Below, piece after piece: positions 24,701 through 30,719 of a stretch of DNA of 64,000 nucleotides (its first letter is position 1; the number at the start of each line of letters is the position of its first letter). The notes beneath the pieces were generated by a model. It made no database searches, had not been told where the DNA came from, and worked only from the letters and a program-made list of their open reading frames with translations. Source of the stretch: Dromiciops gliroides (lineage: Eukaryota > Chordata > Mammalia > Microbiotheria > Microbiotheriidae); NCBI RefSeq assembly GCF_019393635.1, contig NC_057861.1, positions 59,318,532-59,382,531 on the forward strand, in the 5' to 3' direction. Both the position numbers and the translations under genes were made by a program.

Positions 24701-25791
24701 TTGCTTAACATCTTGTACACCATCATTCCATCCATAGTTTCTACTCTTTTACCCATCTATCCATTTGTCTCTTTACCTATTCACTTATGTACCTATTCTT
24801 TACATATCCATGGATTCCTTTATTTATTCATATATCTATTTACCTCATTTTCTACTCATTCAAGCTTTCATTTATCTACCCACTTACCCATTCATTTATT
24901 TATTCATCTGTCCACTTACCCAACTGTATATCTATATATCCATTTATTCAGTCATCGTGTGAAGTGCTGAGGATAGAGAGCAAAAAACATGTCTCTGCCC
25001 TCCTAGAGCTTACATTCTGAGAGGGAAAACAATATGTACATATGTAGGCATAGACAAACTATATACCAAGTAGATCGTTAAAGAAGGATGGGGTGGGGCA
25101 GCTAGATGGCGCAGTGGATAGAGCACCGGCCCTGGAGTCAGAAGTACCTGAGTTCAAATCTGGCCTCAGACACTTAACACTTACTGGCTGTGTGACCCTG
25201 AGCAAGTCACTTAACCCCAATTGCCTCACTAAAAAAAAAAAAAAAAGAAGGATGGGGTGGGGCAGCTCGGTGGCACAGTGGCTAAAGCACTGGCCCTGGG
25301 TTCAGGAGGACCTGAGTTCAAATCTGGCCTCAGACACTTGACACTTACTAGCTGTGTGACCTTGGGCAAGTCACTTAACCCTCATTGCCCTGCCAAAAAA
25401 AAAAAGGATGGGGAGGGGACTAGGGAAGGCCTTCTGCAGAGGGAATCTTGGAGGAAGCCAGGGATTCTAGGAGATGGTGGCAAGAAGAGGGTGAGTAGGG
25501 GCAGCTAGGTGGTGCAGTGGATAGAGCACCGGCCCTGGAGTCAGGAGGACCTGAGTTCAAATCCGGCCTCAGACACTTGACACTTACTAGCTGTGTGACC
25601 CTGGGCAAGTCACTTAACCCCAATTACCTCACTAAAAAAAGAAGAAGAAGAAGAAGAAGAAGAAGAAGAGGGTGAGTTATAGGACTCCTCATTAAAGGTC
25701 TTGAAACAGCATGAGCTCTTTGAGAGGGGACACCCCATAAACACTCTCACTTCTCTGCTTCTCCTACAGCACCTTTCACATCCGAGTCTGA
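6694..25791 (+). CDS. CIB3: CIB3 gene, six coding exons, complete (187 aa)
   Basis: Calcium and integrin binding family member 3. CIB2/CIB3 are small EF-hand proteins that bind TMC1/TMC2 as auxiliary subunits of the hair-cell mechanotransduction channel; CIB3 matters most in vestibular cells (family knowledge). Coding exons: 6694-6744, 7789-7823, 21064-21175, 23529-23676, 24268-24463 and 25770-25791. All introns are GT/AG, phases agree, and the sum is 187 codons plus stop, the length I recall for human CIB3. The protein starts MGNKQTVF (Gly2 suits N-myristoylation), has a degenerate EF loop near residues 79-90, canonical loops at 116-127 and 157-168 (both ending in Asp, as usual in CIBs), and ends STFHIRV. 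CIB3 is preferred to CIB2 because of [35 protein letters not shown] and FNNDDYIC. Intron 2 is 13.2 kb and repeat-filled. HSH2D lies downstream in opposite orientation. Confidence 0.96.
6745..7788. other. CIB3 intron 1
   Basis: 1,044 bp, largely free of SINEs. The part around 6840-7350 resembles an old L2/MIR-like element (CCTCAAGGATCTTACAATCTA), otherwise nothing is recognised. Confidence 0.6.
7789..7823 (+). CDS. CIB3: CIB3 coding exon 2
   Basis: A 35-base exon encoding [11 protein letters not shown] plus the first two bases (AG) of Arg29. Acceptor TTTCTTTGCAG, donor GTAAGTC. Tiny exons like this are missed by ORF scanning; the peptide is the conserved CIB stretch after [17 protein letters not shown]. 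Confidence 0.93.
7937..8129. mobile_element. hAT-like MITE (TTCTTAACC family)
   Basis: Ends GGGGTTCTTAACCTAGG and AGGTTAAGAACTCCT are inverted repeats; core has TTTATCTTATGCATTTAAAA and GAGAAGGGGTCCATAGG. Flanks AAAGTCCA and CTAGTCCA are a decayed 8-bp duplication. Confidence 0.8.
8665..8970 (+). mobile_element. L3/CR1 LINE 3' region
   Basis: Typical CR1-type stretch: TTTGTTCTGTGTGGTCCCAG, GAAATTGCAAAGAGGC, TGATGTCAGGAAAAGCTGCC, GAGCTGCCCAAGATGCTGCAG. Old and non-coding. Confidence 0.75.
9118..9451. mobile_element. hAT-like MITE interrupted by a mariner-like element
   Basis: Ends GAGGTTCTTATCTTGG and GCAAGAACCAC with flanks CTGGTTCA / CTAGTTCA (8 bp, one mismatch). Its core TTTCAATA...TAATTGGTTTTCTTTG is split at a TA by a foreign 174-bp element. 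Confidence 0.78.
9177..9350. mobile_element. mariner-like MITE inside the hAT-like MITE
   Basis: 174 bp flanked by TA on both sides (9175-9176 and 9351-9352). Inner inverted repeats: TCCCAAAGTCTTAGTTTTAA on the left and AAAATTAAGACTCTTGGGT on the right. Matches what I recall of marsupial mariner MITEs ending in CCCAAAAGTCTT. Confidence 0.72.
10157..10195. repeat. (TAA)n simple repeat
   Basis: TAATAATAATAATGATAAT followed by CAA triplets. It precedes a MIR-type element. Confidence 0.9.
10213..10462 (+). repeat. MIR/THER1-type CORE-SINE
   Basis: Head GGTGGTGCATTGGATAGAG, B-box-like GAGTTCACATCTGG, CORE CAGTTTCCTTATGTGG and CCCAGGGTTGTTGTGAAAAT, ending in TATTATTATT. Confidence 0.75.
10480..10695 (-). 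repeat. MIR/THER1-type element, antisense
   Basis: Signature AGGCACTGTGCTAAGTGCTT, CATTTTATAGATGAGGAAAC, GGTTAAGTGACTTGCC. Interrupted at its right end by the Mar1 SINE at 10697. Confidence 0.7.
10697..10961 (+). repeat. Mar1-type CORE-SINE
   Basis: Full sense copy, head GGGCAGCTAGGTGGC, with GACTCAACTTCCTGAATTC, CTGGAGAAGGAAATGGCAAA and tail ACTCAACAACAA. Flanks CTTTCTAATTCTAG and CTTCCCTGACTTTAG look like a decayed duplication. Confidence 0.9.
11305..11470 (-). repeat. WSINE1-like SINE
   Basis: Antisense copy bounded by CATCTGATTTAAATT direct repeats (about 11290-11304 and 11471-11485). Confidence 0.95.
11700..12650 (-). mobile_element. L1 LINE, 3' end (ORF2 C-terminus and 3' region)
   Basis: Antisense L1. 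The minus strand at 12439-12627 reads [20 protein letters not shown] ... [12 protein letters not shown], the ORF2 C-terminal signature (human: QPLWK...IPFDPAIPLLG). Truncated at its 5' end; a SINE is inserted at 12213-12348. Confidence 0.88.
12213..12348 (-). repeat. WSINE1-like SINE nested in L1
   Basis: Direct repeats TGATTTCCAATTCTT at 12198-12212 and 12349-12363 lie in L1 sequence, so the SINE is the younger element. It lacks the segment between GGATTTGAACT and TTCACTGCG. Confidence 0.95.
12700..13220 (+). mobile_element. L2/L3-type LINE endonuclease region (decayed)
   Basis: Translated pieces such as [12 protein letters not shown], [13 protein letters not shown] and the ACCACCATC-centred block resemble the start of the CR1/L2 endonuclease (NxRSxxNK, TETWLxxEDAA). 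Very old; weak call. Confidence 0.4.
13640..13880 (+). mobile_element. L3/CR1 LINE fragment
   Basis: CTTGTCAGAGTGCCTCATCT, GGATATTGTGCCCAGTTCTG and GGCACCATATTTTTGGGAGG match the ancient L3/CR1 reverse-transcriptase 3' area (ATTGTGTTCAGTTCTGGGCACC). Confidence 0.7.
13880..14115 (-). repeat. MIR/THER1-type element, antisense
   Basis: CTCATTTTATAGATGAGAAG, GGTTAAATTACTTGTCTAGG, then GGATCTGAATCCTGATTTTC. Confidence 0.65.
14200..14345 (-). repeat. MIR/THER1-type element, antisense
   Basis: CATTTTACAATTGAGGAAAC, GGTTAAATGATTTGC, GGTCACATGGCTAGCAAGTA. Abuts a SINE head fragment. Confidence 0.65.
14349..14440 (+). repeat. SINE 5' fragment
   Basis: GAGGCAGCTTGTTGGCTCAG through GTTCAAATCCAGCC only; the 3' half is replaced by L3 sequence. 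Confidence 0.65.
14440..14830 (+). mobile_element. L3/CR1 LINE 3' region
   Basis: GGCAACCAGGATGATGAAAG, TTGGCCTGGAGCTGAGAAGG, TGGAAGACTTGCTCTGCTTG and GAAGGCAAAATTGGAAGCAA are CR1/L3 consensus-like. Confidence 0.75.
14876..15068. mobile_element. hAT-like MITE (TTCTTAACC family)
   Basis: Ends AAGAATTCTTAACCTGTG and AAAGATTAAGAAGCTC; core TACTGTATGCATTTAATAAA and AGAGATCCATAGGCTTCACC. Confidence 0.75.
15100..15260 (+). repeat. unclassified marsupial dispersed repeat
   Basis: GAGAGGTGATGGAC, GCATGGCCAATGTG, TTTGTTTCGCACTGTGCATA, GGTGGGAGGGAGAAGG. The same order of motifs recurs at 48115-48310, so it is a repeat family I cannot name. Confidence 0.6.
15378..15622 (+). repeat. MIR/THER1-type CORE-SINE
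   Basis: GTTGGCACAGTAGATAAAGA, GGATTCAAATATGG, TCAGTTTCCTCAACTAC, GGGTTGTTGTGAGGACCAAA and end GGCACTTAATAAATGCTTC. Confidence 0.8.
15618..15767 (-). repeat. WSINE1-like SINE
   Basis: Antisense copy abutting the end of the MIR-type element; TTTCCTT-like flanks on both sides. Confidence 0.88.
16240..17285 (+). mobile_element. decayed L3/CR1 LINE with inserted tandem repeat
   Basis: Left part (TGTTATGCTGTGCCCTGGTT, CTACATATCAAAGTACC) and right part (GAGCTGGGAACAATTGATGA, GGCTCAATGTCAGGAAAAG, CTGAGATCCTGTGATTTCG) are L3/CR1-like. Between them lies the 16698-16985 minisatellite. Confidence 0.6.
16698..16985 (+). repeat. minisatellite, unit about 42-50 bp, roughly 6.5 copies
   Basis: Repeating order AGACACATGTCCATTT, then a variable GTATGTTTG, then TTTCATGTCTATGAAG. 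Units begin near 16698, 16750, 16793, 16832, 16877, 16922 and 16955 and differ by several substitutions each. Confidence 0.85.
17715..18230 (-). repeat. MIR/L2-type fragments
   Basis: AATACTGTGCTAAGTGCTGA with AGGAGCTCACAGGCTAATGC (L2-type 3' end, sense), then two blocks with ACAGGTGAGGAAACTRAG (MIR antisense). Boundaries are unclear. Confidence 0.5.
18675..18862 (+). mobile_element. possible short LTR-like piece
   Basis: Starts TGTTAGAACCCC and ends GGGTCCCAACA, short inverted ends of retroviral type. No duplicated flank confirmed. Fossil; weak call. Confidence 0.25.
19030..19413 (+). mobile_element. LTR-like fossil (endogenous retrovirus, family not placed)
   Basis: U3-like sequence, then CTATAAAAGCTC (TATA, near 19271) and GTAATAAATCTG (poly(A) signal, near 19339) at LTR-like spacing, ending near CCCCAAACA. 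No gag, pol or env is seen beside it. Old; lies in CIB3 intron 2. Confidence 0.45.
20147..20568 (+). mobile_element. LTR-like fossil (endogenous retrovirus, family not placed)
   Basis: TGTTATAACTG at the left, TATA-like CTTATATAACC near 20272, AAAATAAACTGG near 20358 and an end TTTTCAACA. Layout resembles a solo LTR; flanks do not give a clear duplication. Different sequence from the 19030 and 42318 elements. Confidence 0.45.
20627..20775 (+). repeat. 5'-truncated Mar1-type SINE
   Basis: Starts inside the body (GTAGTCACTTAACCC) and runs to the ACAACAACAA tail. AAGCAACAGG direct repeats at 20617-20626 and 20776-20785 show that it inserted in truncated form. Confidence 0.9.
21064..21175 (+). 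CDS. CIB3: CIB3 coding exon 3
   Basis: 112 bases: one base completing Arg29, then residues 30-66 (begins [17 protein letters not shown], ends [13 protein letters not shown]). Acceptor follows a pyrimidine tract ending CATCCCAG. The donor GTAGGA is weaker than those of exons 1, 2 and 4. This is the N-terminal lobe with the vestigial first EF hand. Confidence 0.94.
21725..22265 (-). mobile_element. L3/CR1 LINE 3' region, antisense
   Basis: ATCACAGAATCTGAAAGCTG, CCAAGCAGCCTATTC, GGTTCTGCCCTCTGGAACTA, GACAGTCCTTCAAATG: reverse complement of the CR1-type 3' end. A SINE interrupts it at 21797-21955. Confidence 0.75.
21797..21955 (+). repeat. WSINE1-like SINE nested in L3
   Basis: GAGTCAGGAGTACC / CCAATTGCC subtype. 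Direct repeats AAACATGAAGGAA flank it (21784-21796 and right after the A-rich tail). Confidence 0.95.
22560..22960 (-). mobile_element. L3/CR1 LINE, antisense, decayed
   Basis: CATTTGTACTTTCATCTAGG, TCATGAATAAAAATAAAACA and GACACATCCCCTAA resemble the antisense CR1/L3 tract that elsewhere reads ATCTGAGTCATTGATAAAAA (60985). Confidence 0.55.
23250..23423 (-). repeat. WSINE1-like SINE
   Basis: Antisense copy with a long T/G-rich tail. Direct repeats AGAGGAGCTTACATTC at 23234-23249 and 23424-23439, inside an L2-type fragment. Confidence 0.95.
23529..23676 (+). CDS. CIB3: CIB3 coding exon 4
   Basis: 148 bases: residues 67-115 ([18 protein letters not shown] through AYYAFKIY) plus the first base of Asp116. 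Acceptor GTTTTCTAG, donor GTAAGT. It contains the degenerate second EF hand, whose loop has Asp81, Asp83 and Gly84 but an altered first position. Confidence 0.95.
24268..24463 (+). CDS. CIB3: CIB3 coding exon 5
   Basis: 196 bases: completes Asp116, then residues 117-180 and two bases of Ser181. Holds EF3 (loop 116-127, [12 protein letters not shown], with Asp at the usual Gly position 6, as in human CIB3) and EF4 (loop 157-168, [12 protein letters not shown]). Acceptor TTTGGCCCAG. The donor is GTGATT, a weak site; the join to exon 6 is nonetheless secure because it recreates the conserved DFLSTFHIR terminus. Confidence 0.95.
24722..24955 (+). repeat. degenerate (CATT/TATC)n tetranucleotide tract
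   Basis: About 230 bp of drifting CCAT, TATC and ATTC units in CIB3 intron 5. It yields spurious Tyr/Ile/Phe-rich frames. Confidence 0.85.
25095..25245 (+). repeat. WSINE1-like SINE, first of a pair at one target
   Basis: GAGTCAGAAGTACC / CCCAATTGCCTCACT subtype with A16 tail. The target AAGGATGGGG precedes it (25084) and reappears after its tail (25248). Confidence 0.96.
25259..25405 (+). repeat. WSINE1-like SINE, second of a pair at one target
   Basis: GGTTCAGGAGGACC / CATTGCCCTGCC subtype, so a different source from its neighbour. Target copies AAGGATGGGGTG (25248) and AAGGATGGGGAG (25404) flank it. Confidence 0.96.
25498..25663 (+). repeat. WSINE1-like SINE with (GAA)n tail
   Basis: Direct repeats AGAAGAGGGTGAGT at 25483-25497 and from 25664. 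The A tail has become AAAAAAAGAAGAAGAAGAAG, a microsatellite seeded by the SINE, 100 bp before CIB3 exon 6. Confidence 0.95.
25770..25791 (+). CDS. CIB3: CIB3 coding exon 6 (C-terminus and stop)
   Basis: 22 coding bases after acceptor CTTCTCCTACAG: C completing Ser181, then TFHIRV and TGA. The human protein ends STFHIRI, so only the last residue differs. The 3' UTR follows; a candidate AATAAA lies at 26705-26710. Confidence 0.93.
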
Positions 25792-26704
25792 AGTGTAGCT
25801 GGCAAGCCTGGCCCAGCCCTACTGTAACTCCAGCATCTGCCCCCATTTATCTGCCCCTACAGTTGGATCCACCCATCCCAGTCACGACCCTGCCATCTCA
25901 TCCTTCTCTATAACCAGCTAGGCTTAACTAAGCCATGGTCCTAGTGCCCCATCCATTCCCAATGTCTACTCAGCCAGCCTGCCTGTGACCCTAGGACTCT
26001 TTGGCCCTTGAGTCAGACCTGCCCATTCTGATTGATACCCCAGCACCTTGTCTTTCCCTATAACTAAATCTTGTCTCAATATCCCACATTAGCCAAGACC
26101 CCAGAACTCTACTCATCTATCCCTGTAGTTATTATCCCTGCCCAGCCTGGATGTGAACCCAGCCTCCCATGCTTTCCCATAACCAACCTGGCCTGATTTA
26201 GCTAATCCCAATGTCCCATTTATTTCTGTGAGCTGGTTAACCTGGCAATGACTCCAGTGCCCCATTCTTCCTTGTGACCAGCCTGGACTGATGCATTATC
26301 CTATCCACCCGGACAGCTGTTCCTTCCTAGTCCAATCATTACCCTAAGTTCCCCATTCTTCCCCATGAGCTGTCCTGCCTGGCCCAGATAGGAAGCTACT
26401 GCCTCATTTGTCGCCCCTCTGACTGAGTTCCACCTCCCCAGACTCAGGCCATAATCACTGAAGCAGCAAGAGTTTCCTGGGAGAGTTTTGTGGTTAAAGC
26501 TTGAATTCCAGTGACAATGCCTGGCCGGTCTCCTGGGGTCCGAGGAGTTAGTTGTGCAAGCCTTGCCTTGTTAAGGCCTGGAACAAGTTTTGTCATGCTA
26601 AGGCTGAAAGGACAAAAAATATCCTTATTCTCTAGAATTATTCTTGCAGAGATTTTATTTGATTTCTTTGTTTTTTTTTGCTTTAAATACTGAGCTATCC
26701 TAAT

Positions 26705-26710
26705 AATAAA
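26705..26710 (+). promoter_or_regulatory. candidate poly(A) signal for CIB3
   Basis: First plain AATAAA downstream of the CIB3 stop, giving a 3' UTR of about 0.9 kb that is mostly free of obvious SINE sequence (25792-26700 is C/T-rich unique sequence). A second AATAAA occurs near 26933. Choice of signal is inference. Confidence 0.35.
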
Positions 26711-26799
26711 GGGTGCACACAGTTATTCACTCACAAGGTGGTGCTAATGCATCAATTATTTATCGTCTCTGATTCTCAACCCCTGTCAGCCTGAACTAA

Positions 26800-26840
26800 C
26801 CCCCCCCCCCCCCCCCCCCCCCCCGTCCCGTCCCGTCCCG
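26800..26840 (+). repeat. C25 homopolymer followed by (GTCCC)n
   Basis: Twenty-five consecutive C, then GTCCCGTCCCGTCCCG. Lies about 90 bp past the candidate CIB3 poly(A) signal. Confidence 0.97.
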
Positions 26841-26849
26841 CCACGTGTA

Positions 26850-27800
26850 AACTCAGAGGACAGGGACCATTTTATATTTTGCCTTTCTATACTTAGCACA
26901 GTGTATTTATTATACACGGTAGGCATTTAATTAATAAATGATTGTTGAATTGGGTTGACTGTTTTTGAGTCCGCTCTTTGTCTCTGCAGCTTGGTTTGCC
27001 ATGACTCCAAGGTACCTTGCTAATGTCCAGTTCTACCTAGCCAGACTATGTCTTTAGTGTTCCATTCCTCCCCTATCATGGTCCTGCCTGCCCCAGTGCC
27101 TGACTCCTCTGTCCTGCAGCCAAGTCCAGAGGAAGTCACTGAGTGCTGAATTTTCAAGGGACCAGATGAGGAGAGATCAGGACAATGTCTCCTGGGAGGC
27201 GAGACAGGGTATTTGGCCTACTTTGAGATTTTGCTTACAGCTGACTCTATACCAACAAAAGGGAATACATTTTTCTGTTTCCTTCTTCCTATGCAATCTG
27301 ACCTCTGTTCCCAGGACTCGGAAGTCAGGGTAATGGTAGAATTTAGCTACACCCTGGGTCAGATAGATTTCTGTGGTCTGGCCTTGGAACCTAGCCACTA
27401 TCTGTACCATTTTCTCTTTGGGGTAATGCCTCCTGAGTTCTCTAAAACTAAATACCAAATGGTTTTGTGGAACAGTGGCTGTTTGTAAGACTTTCCCCAG
27501 CAGTACAGACTGGCCCCAATGCCGAAAGAGTCCCCGCCTTGATCAGGTTCCTTGACTCTGTTATAAATATGTACTCTCTGATGTCGTCCCCCATTGGCCT
27601 ATTTGCCCTTTCTTGAGGCCTGCACTCTGCCAATGTTGGTTATTCAGGCTGGACTACCTACTTCCACCATTCAGTGCTAGAAATAGCAATTTCCTTTAGG
27701 CCTCCTTTGGACACAGGAGGAGCGGGTTCTTTCCTGTCTGGGTGCTAATTCCATCCTGTTTGGTCGATGTTGGCTTTGCAGTCGCTCCCCCATTCAAAGC
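26850..27800. other. intergenic, no gene recognised
   Basis: Mostly unique sequence with a short L2-type remnant (about 26860-26945, CATTTAATTAATAAATGATT). The frames here (up to 93 codons) have no recognisable homology. Confidence 0.5.
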
Positions 27801-27839
27801 ACCTTAGTGATTTATACTGAGAGACAGCATTCTATAGAT

Positions 27840-28105
27840 AGCAGTTTTCAAACTTCTTGGTCTCAGGATCCCTTGAAAATTGTTGAGGAACCCAAAGAAC
27901 TTGGTTTCTGTGGTCTACATCTATCGATAGTTATCTATTTGGGATTAAAATTACTTAGTATTATTATGAATATTATGATTTTGAATGAAATTCAAATTGA
28001 GCGACTTGGATTTGAAATTATAATTATGAATTTGATCTCATGGAGCCCCTGAAAGAGTCTCAGGGACTCACTGGGGGTCTCTGGACCGCACTTAGGAAGT
28101 AGCTT
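27840..28105 (+). mobile_element. MER5A-like hAT-Charlie DNA transposon
   Basis: CAGTTTTCAAACTTCTTGGT, CTCAGGATCCCTTGAAAATT, GAGGAACCCAAAGAAC and the end GGGGGTCTCTGGACCGCACT match the MER5A consensus as I recall it. Non-autonomous and ancient. Confidence 0.78.
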
Positions 28106-28872
28106 TATAATCTTGGGTGAATCCCTTAACGCTCTGGAGCCTCAGTTCATATGTAAAATAAAGATGAAAATACTTTGGCTACCTGTGTCAGAGGGTTGTC
28201 ATGTGGAAAGTGCTTTGTAAAGCAATGTAGTAAGGTAACCTTCTATTATTATCACTTAATAAAGTCCAACTAGTCTGATTGATATTCAAGGACCTTCACT
28301 GTCAGTCATCAGCCTTCTTTCCCAGCCTCATCTCACTCTGCTCCTCCCACACATACTCTATGCTTTCGGCAAATGGAAGAACTCATTTCCCCCGAATATA
28401 TGCCCCCTTCCCCAATCCTTTTTTTTTTTTTTGAGCTATTGTCTTCTTTTTTTTATGAACTTAGGCAACAATAGACACAAGCATTTCAGTATTACAACAA
28501 AGAACATGAAAGAGGATTTTAAATGTTTTATATGAAACTTAGAATTCCTGGTGCATCTTTTATAAATTTTAATGCGATGGTACAAAAGTAAGAATGCTGC
28601 TGGGCTTCTCTCTGCCCCTTTCTGAATTTCCTTCTGCTTTCTTCTATATATTTTCAAACATTTCACTATGTTCTTTTTTTTTTTTTTGAACCACTATTTC
28701 TATCCACAAACTTCTCTTAGGCCCATTTCCTGCCCCAGAAAAGAGACTCTCTCTTTTAACCATTATATATAGTCAAGGAAAACACATCAATGCATTGTTT
28801 CTGTCTGTAAAAGTATATTCCTTTCTTCACCTCAGTCGTTATCAACTCTCTGCCAAGAGGAGGGAAGCACAC

Positions 28873-28970
28873 TCAGGCAGCTAGGTAGTGCTGTGGATAG
28901 AACACTCCAAGTGGATTTAGGAAGGCCTGAGCTCAAACCCAGCCTCTGATACTTACTAACCATGTAGACT
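28873..28970 (+). repeat. SINE 5' fragment
   Basis: CAGGCAGCTAGGTAGTGCTG through CTGATACTTACTAACCATG; 3' end missing. Confidence 0.7.
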
Positions 28971-29033
28971 AGCACCTACTTTCCAGGTAGTTTATAAAGC
29001 ACTTTGTAAACTTTAAAATGCAATATTGATGGG

Positions 29034-29172
29034 CAGCTAGGTGGTGGAGTGGATAAAGCACCGGCCCTAGATTCAGGAGGACCTGAGTTCAAATCTGGCC
29101 TCAGACACTTGACACTTACTAGCTGTGTGACCTTGGGCAAGTCACTTAACCCTCATTGCCCTGGGGGGAAAA
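29034..29172 (+). repeat. WSINE1-like SINE
   Basis: Sense copy, GATTCAGGAGGACC / CTCATTGCCCTG subtype; short G-rich/A tail; flanks AATATTGATG / CTATGTTGATG. Confidence 0.93.
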
Positions 29173-29514
29173 AGCTATGTTGATGCTGGTTCTTCTTATT
29201 GTTCTTTCATCATGAGTCTTCTGAAAATCATGATTAGTCACTGCATCAATCAGAATCCTGGAGTCTTTTGAATTTGTTCTTCTCTTTATTATTATAATCA
29301 GCATGTGAATTGTTCTCCTGGCTCTGCTGACTTCAAGCTGTATCAGGTCATATAACACCCCGCCTCCCCTGACCCAGATTTTGCTGAAACATAGTTGCCA
29401 TTTCTTATAGTTCAATAATATTCAGTTACATTCATATACCACAACCTGTTCAGTCATTTCCCAATTGATAGGTACCCACTTGGTTTCTATTTCTTTGACT
29501 TAGAGTTAAAATTC

Positions 29515-29905
29515 TGAAGCAAGATCACAGAATTTAAGAGTTGCAAGGGACCTCCACAGCCACCTAGTCTAGCCTGTGTATGAAGGAATAGCTGGCTATA
29601 CCAACGTACCAGAGGCTAGTTGTCTAGCCTCTGCCTGCAAACCTCTGAGGAGGGAAAGCCCACCATCTCCCCTGGCAGCCTATTCCAGTTTGGGACAGCT
29701 CTCGTTTTTCCTGATATCAATCTGAAATTGACCTCTTTGCAGCTTTCACCCACTGTTCCTGCGTTTTCCCTTGGGGGTCAAATAGAACAAATTTAGCCCC
29801 TCCTCCACATGACAGCCCATCAAATACTGGATGCCAGCTATCATGTCCCTCTCCCTTCTTCTTCCCACCTCCTCCGAGTCTTCTCTTTTTCAGCTGATCT
29901 TCATT
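29515..29905 (-). mobile_element. L3/CR1 LINE 3' region, antisense
   Basis: AGATCACAGAATTTAAGAG, AGGGACCTCCACAGCC, GGCAGCCTATTCCAG, TAGCCCCTCCTCCACATGAC. Same element end as 21725-22265. Confidence 0.75.
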
Positions 29906-30247
29906 TGACATGTATTAGCCATAGGCATATATGTACCTAGCTCATCAACCCACTTGGGCTCTGCTATCCTGCCCTGCCTTCCTGGCAGCCTGGATCTACA
30001 TACTTTTTGCTAAGTCTTTTTGGCTCTACTTAACTCATCTAGAGATTTGCTCTTAGCATAGTTGGGAAAGCATTGTAGCTAAGCTGGGCAGGTCAGGAAA
30101 AGTAATTGCAGCCTGAGTGCCAAGAATGATGGTGATTATGGTAATGAGTTTTATGGAGTACTTGGCTCACAACAGCCCTGAAGGTTGGTAATGTCAGGAG
30201 GGCATTGTAGAATGGAGAGAGTACAAAATTTGGAGTCAGAGAGGAGG

Positions 30248-30251
<4 letters not shown>

Positions 30252-30299
<48 letters not shown>
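30252..30299 (+). repeat. (GA)n microsatellite
   Basis: About 24 uninterrupted GA units. Confidence 0.98.
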
Positions 30300-30301
<2 letters not shown>

Positions 30302-30373
30302 CCTGACTGCCCTTTGTGAGTAAGGTGGCTCAAGGACATAGGCCTTCCCTTCTTGGCCTTGGTTGGCTCATCT

Positions 30374-30519
30374 ATTTTTTTTTGGTGAGGCAATTGGGGT
30401 TAAGTGACTTGCCCAGGGTCACACAGCTAGTAACTGTCAAGGGTCTGAGGCTGGATTTGAACTCAGGTCCTCCTGAATCCAGGGCCAGTGCTCTATCCAC
30501 TGCGCCACCTAGCTGTTCC
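30374..30519 (-). repeat. WSINE1-like SINE
   Basis: Antisense copy with flanks GGTTGGCTCATCT (30361-30373) and GGTTGACTCATCT (30520-30532). Confidence 0.95.
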
Positions 30520-30579
30520 GGTTGACTCATCTTTAAAATAATGCTGTTGGACTTGATGACCTCTGAAGTCCCTGTATAA

Positions 30580-30715
30580 TCATGATGTTACTGATGAAGA
30601 AACTAAGTTAGCTCAGGGATGGGAAGTGACTTGAATGAGGTCACATTACTAGTGTCAGGATTTGAACCAAGGACTCCTGACTCCAAGTGCAGAACTCTTC
30701 TCTCTTTCCTCTGGC
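30580..30715 (-). repeat. MIR/THER1-type element, antisense
   Basis: TACTGATGAAGAAACTAAG, GGAAGTGACTTGAATGAGG, GGATTTGAACCAAGGACTCC. Confidence 0.65.
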
Positions 30716-30719
30716 GCTT

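Larger units (their letters stand above)
28430..29500 (-). mobile_element. L1 LINE 3' region, antisense
   Basis: GACTCTCTCTTTTAACC, TATAGTCAAGGAAAACACAT, CATCATGAGTCTTCTG, TTCTCCTGGCTCTGC, then CAGTCATTTCCCAATTGATA: the antisense 3' part of marsupial L1. Two SINE pieces are nested at 28873 and 29034. Confidence 0.75.

Noticed and set aside
24671-25020. Overlapping Tyr/Ile/Phe/Leu-rich frames that could look like membrane proteins
   Set aside because: They come from the tetranucleotide tract in CIB3 intron 5.
25095-25180. tRNA gene candidates at SINE heads (good A and B boxes)
   Set aside because: The A and B boxes belong to tRNA-derived SINEs; no cloverleaf with intact acceptor stem is present.
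25257-25508. Recurrent frames reading MGQLGGTVDKALALxSGGPEFK... or [19 protein letters not shown] at dozens of places
   Set aside because: They are the two translations of the WSINE1-like SINE, sense and antisense. Their recurrence tracks the repeat, not a gene family.
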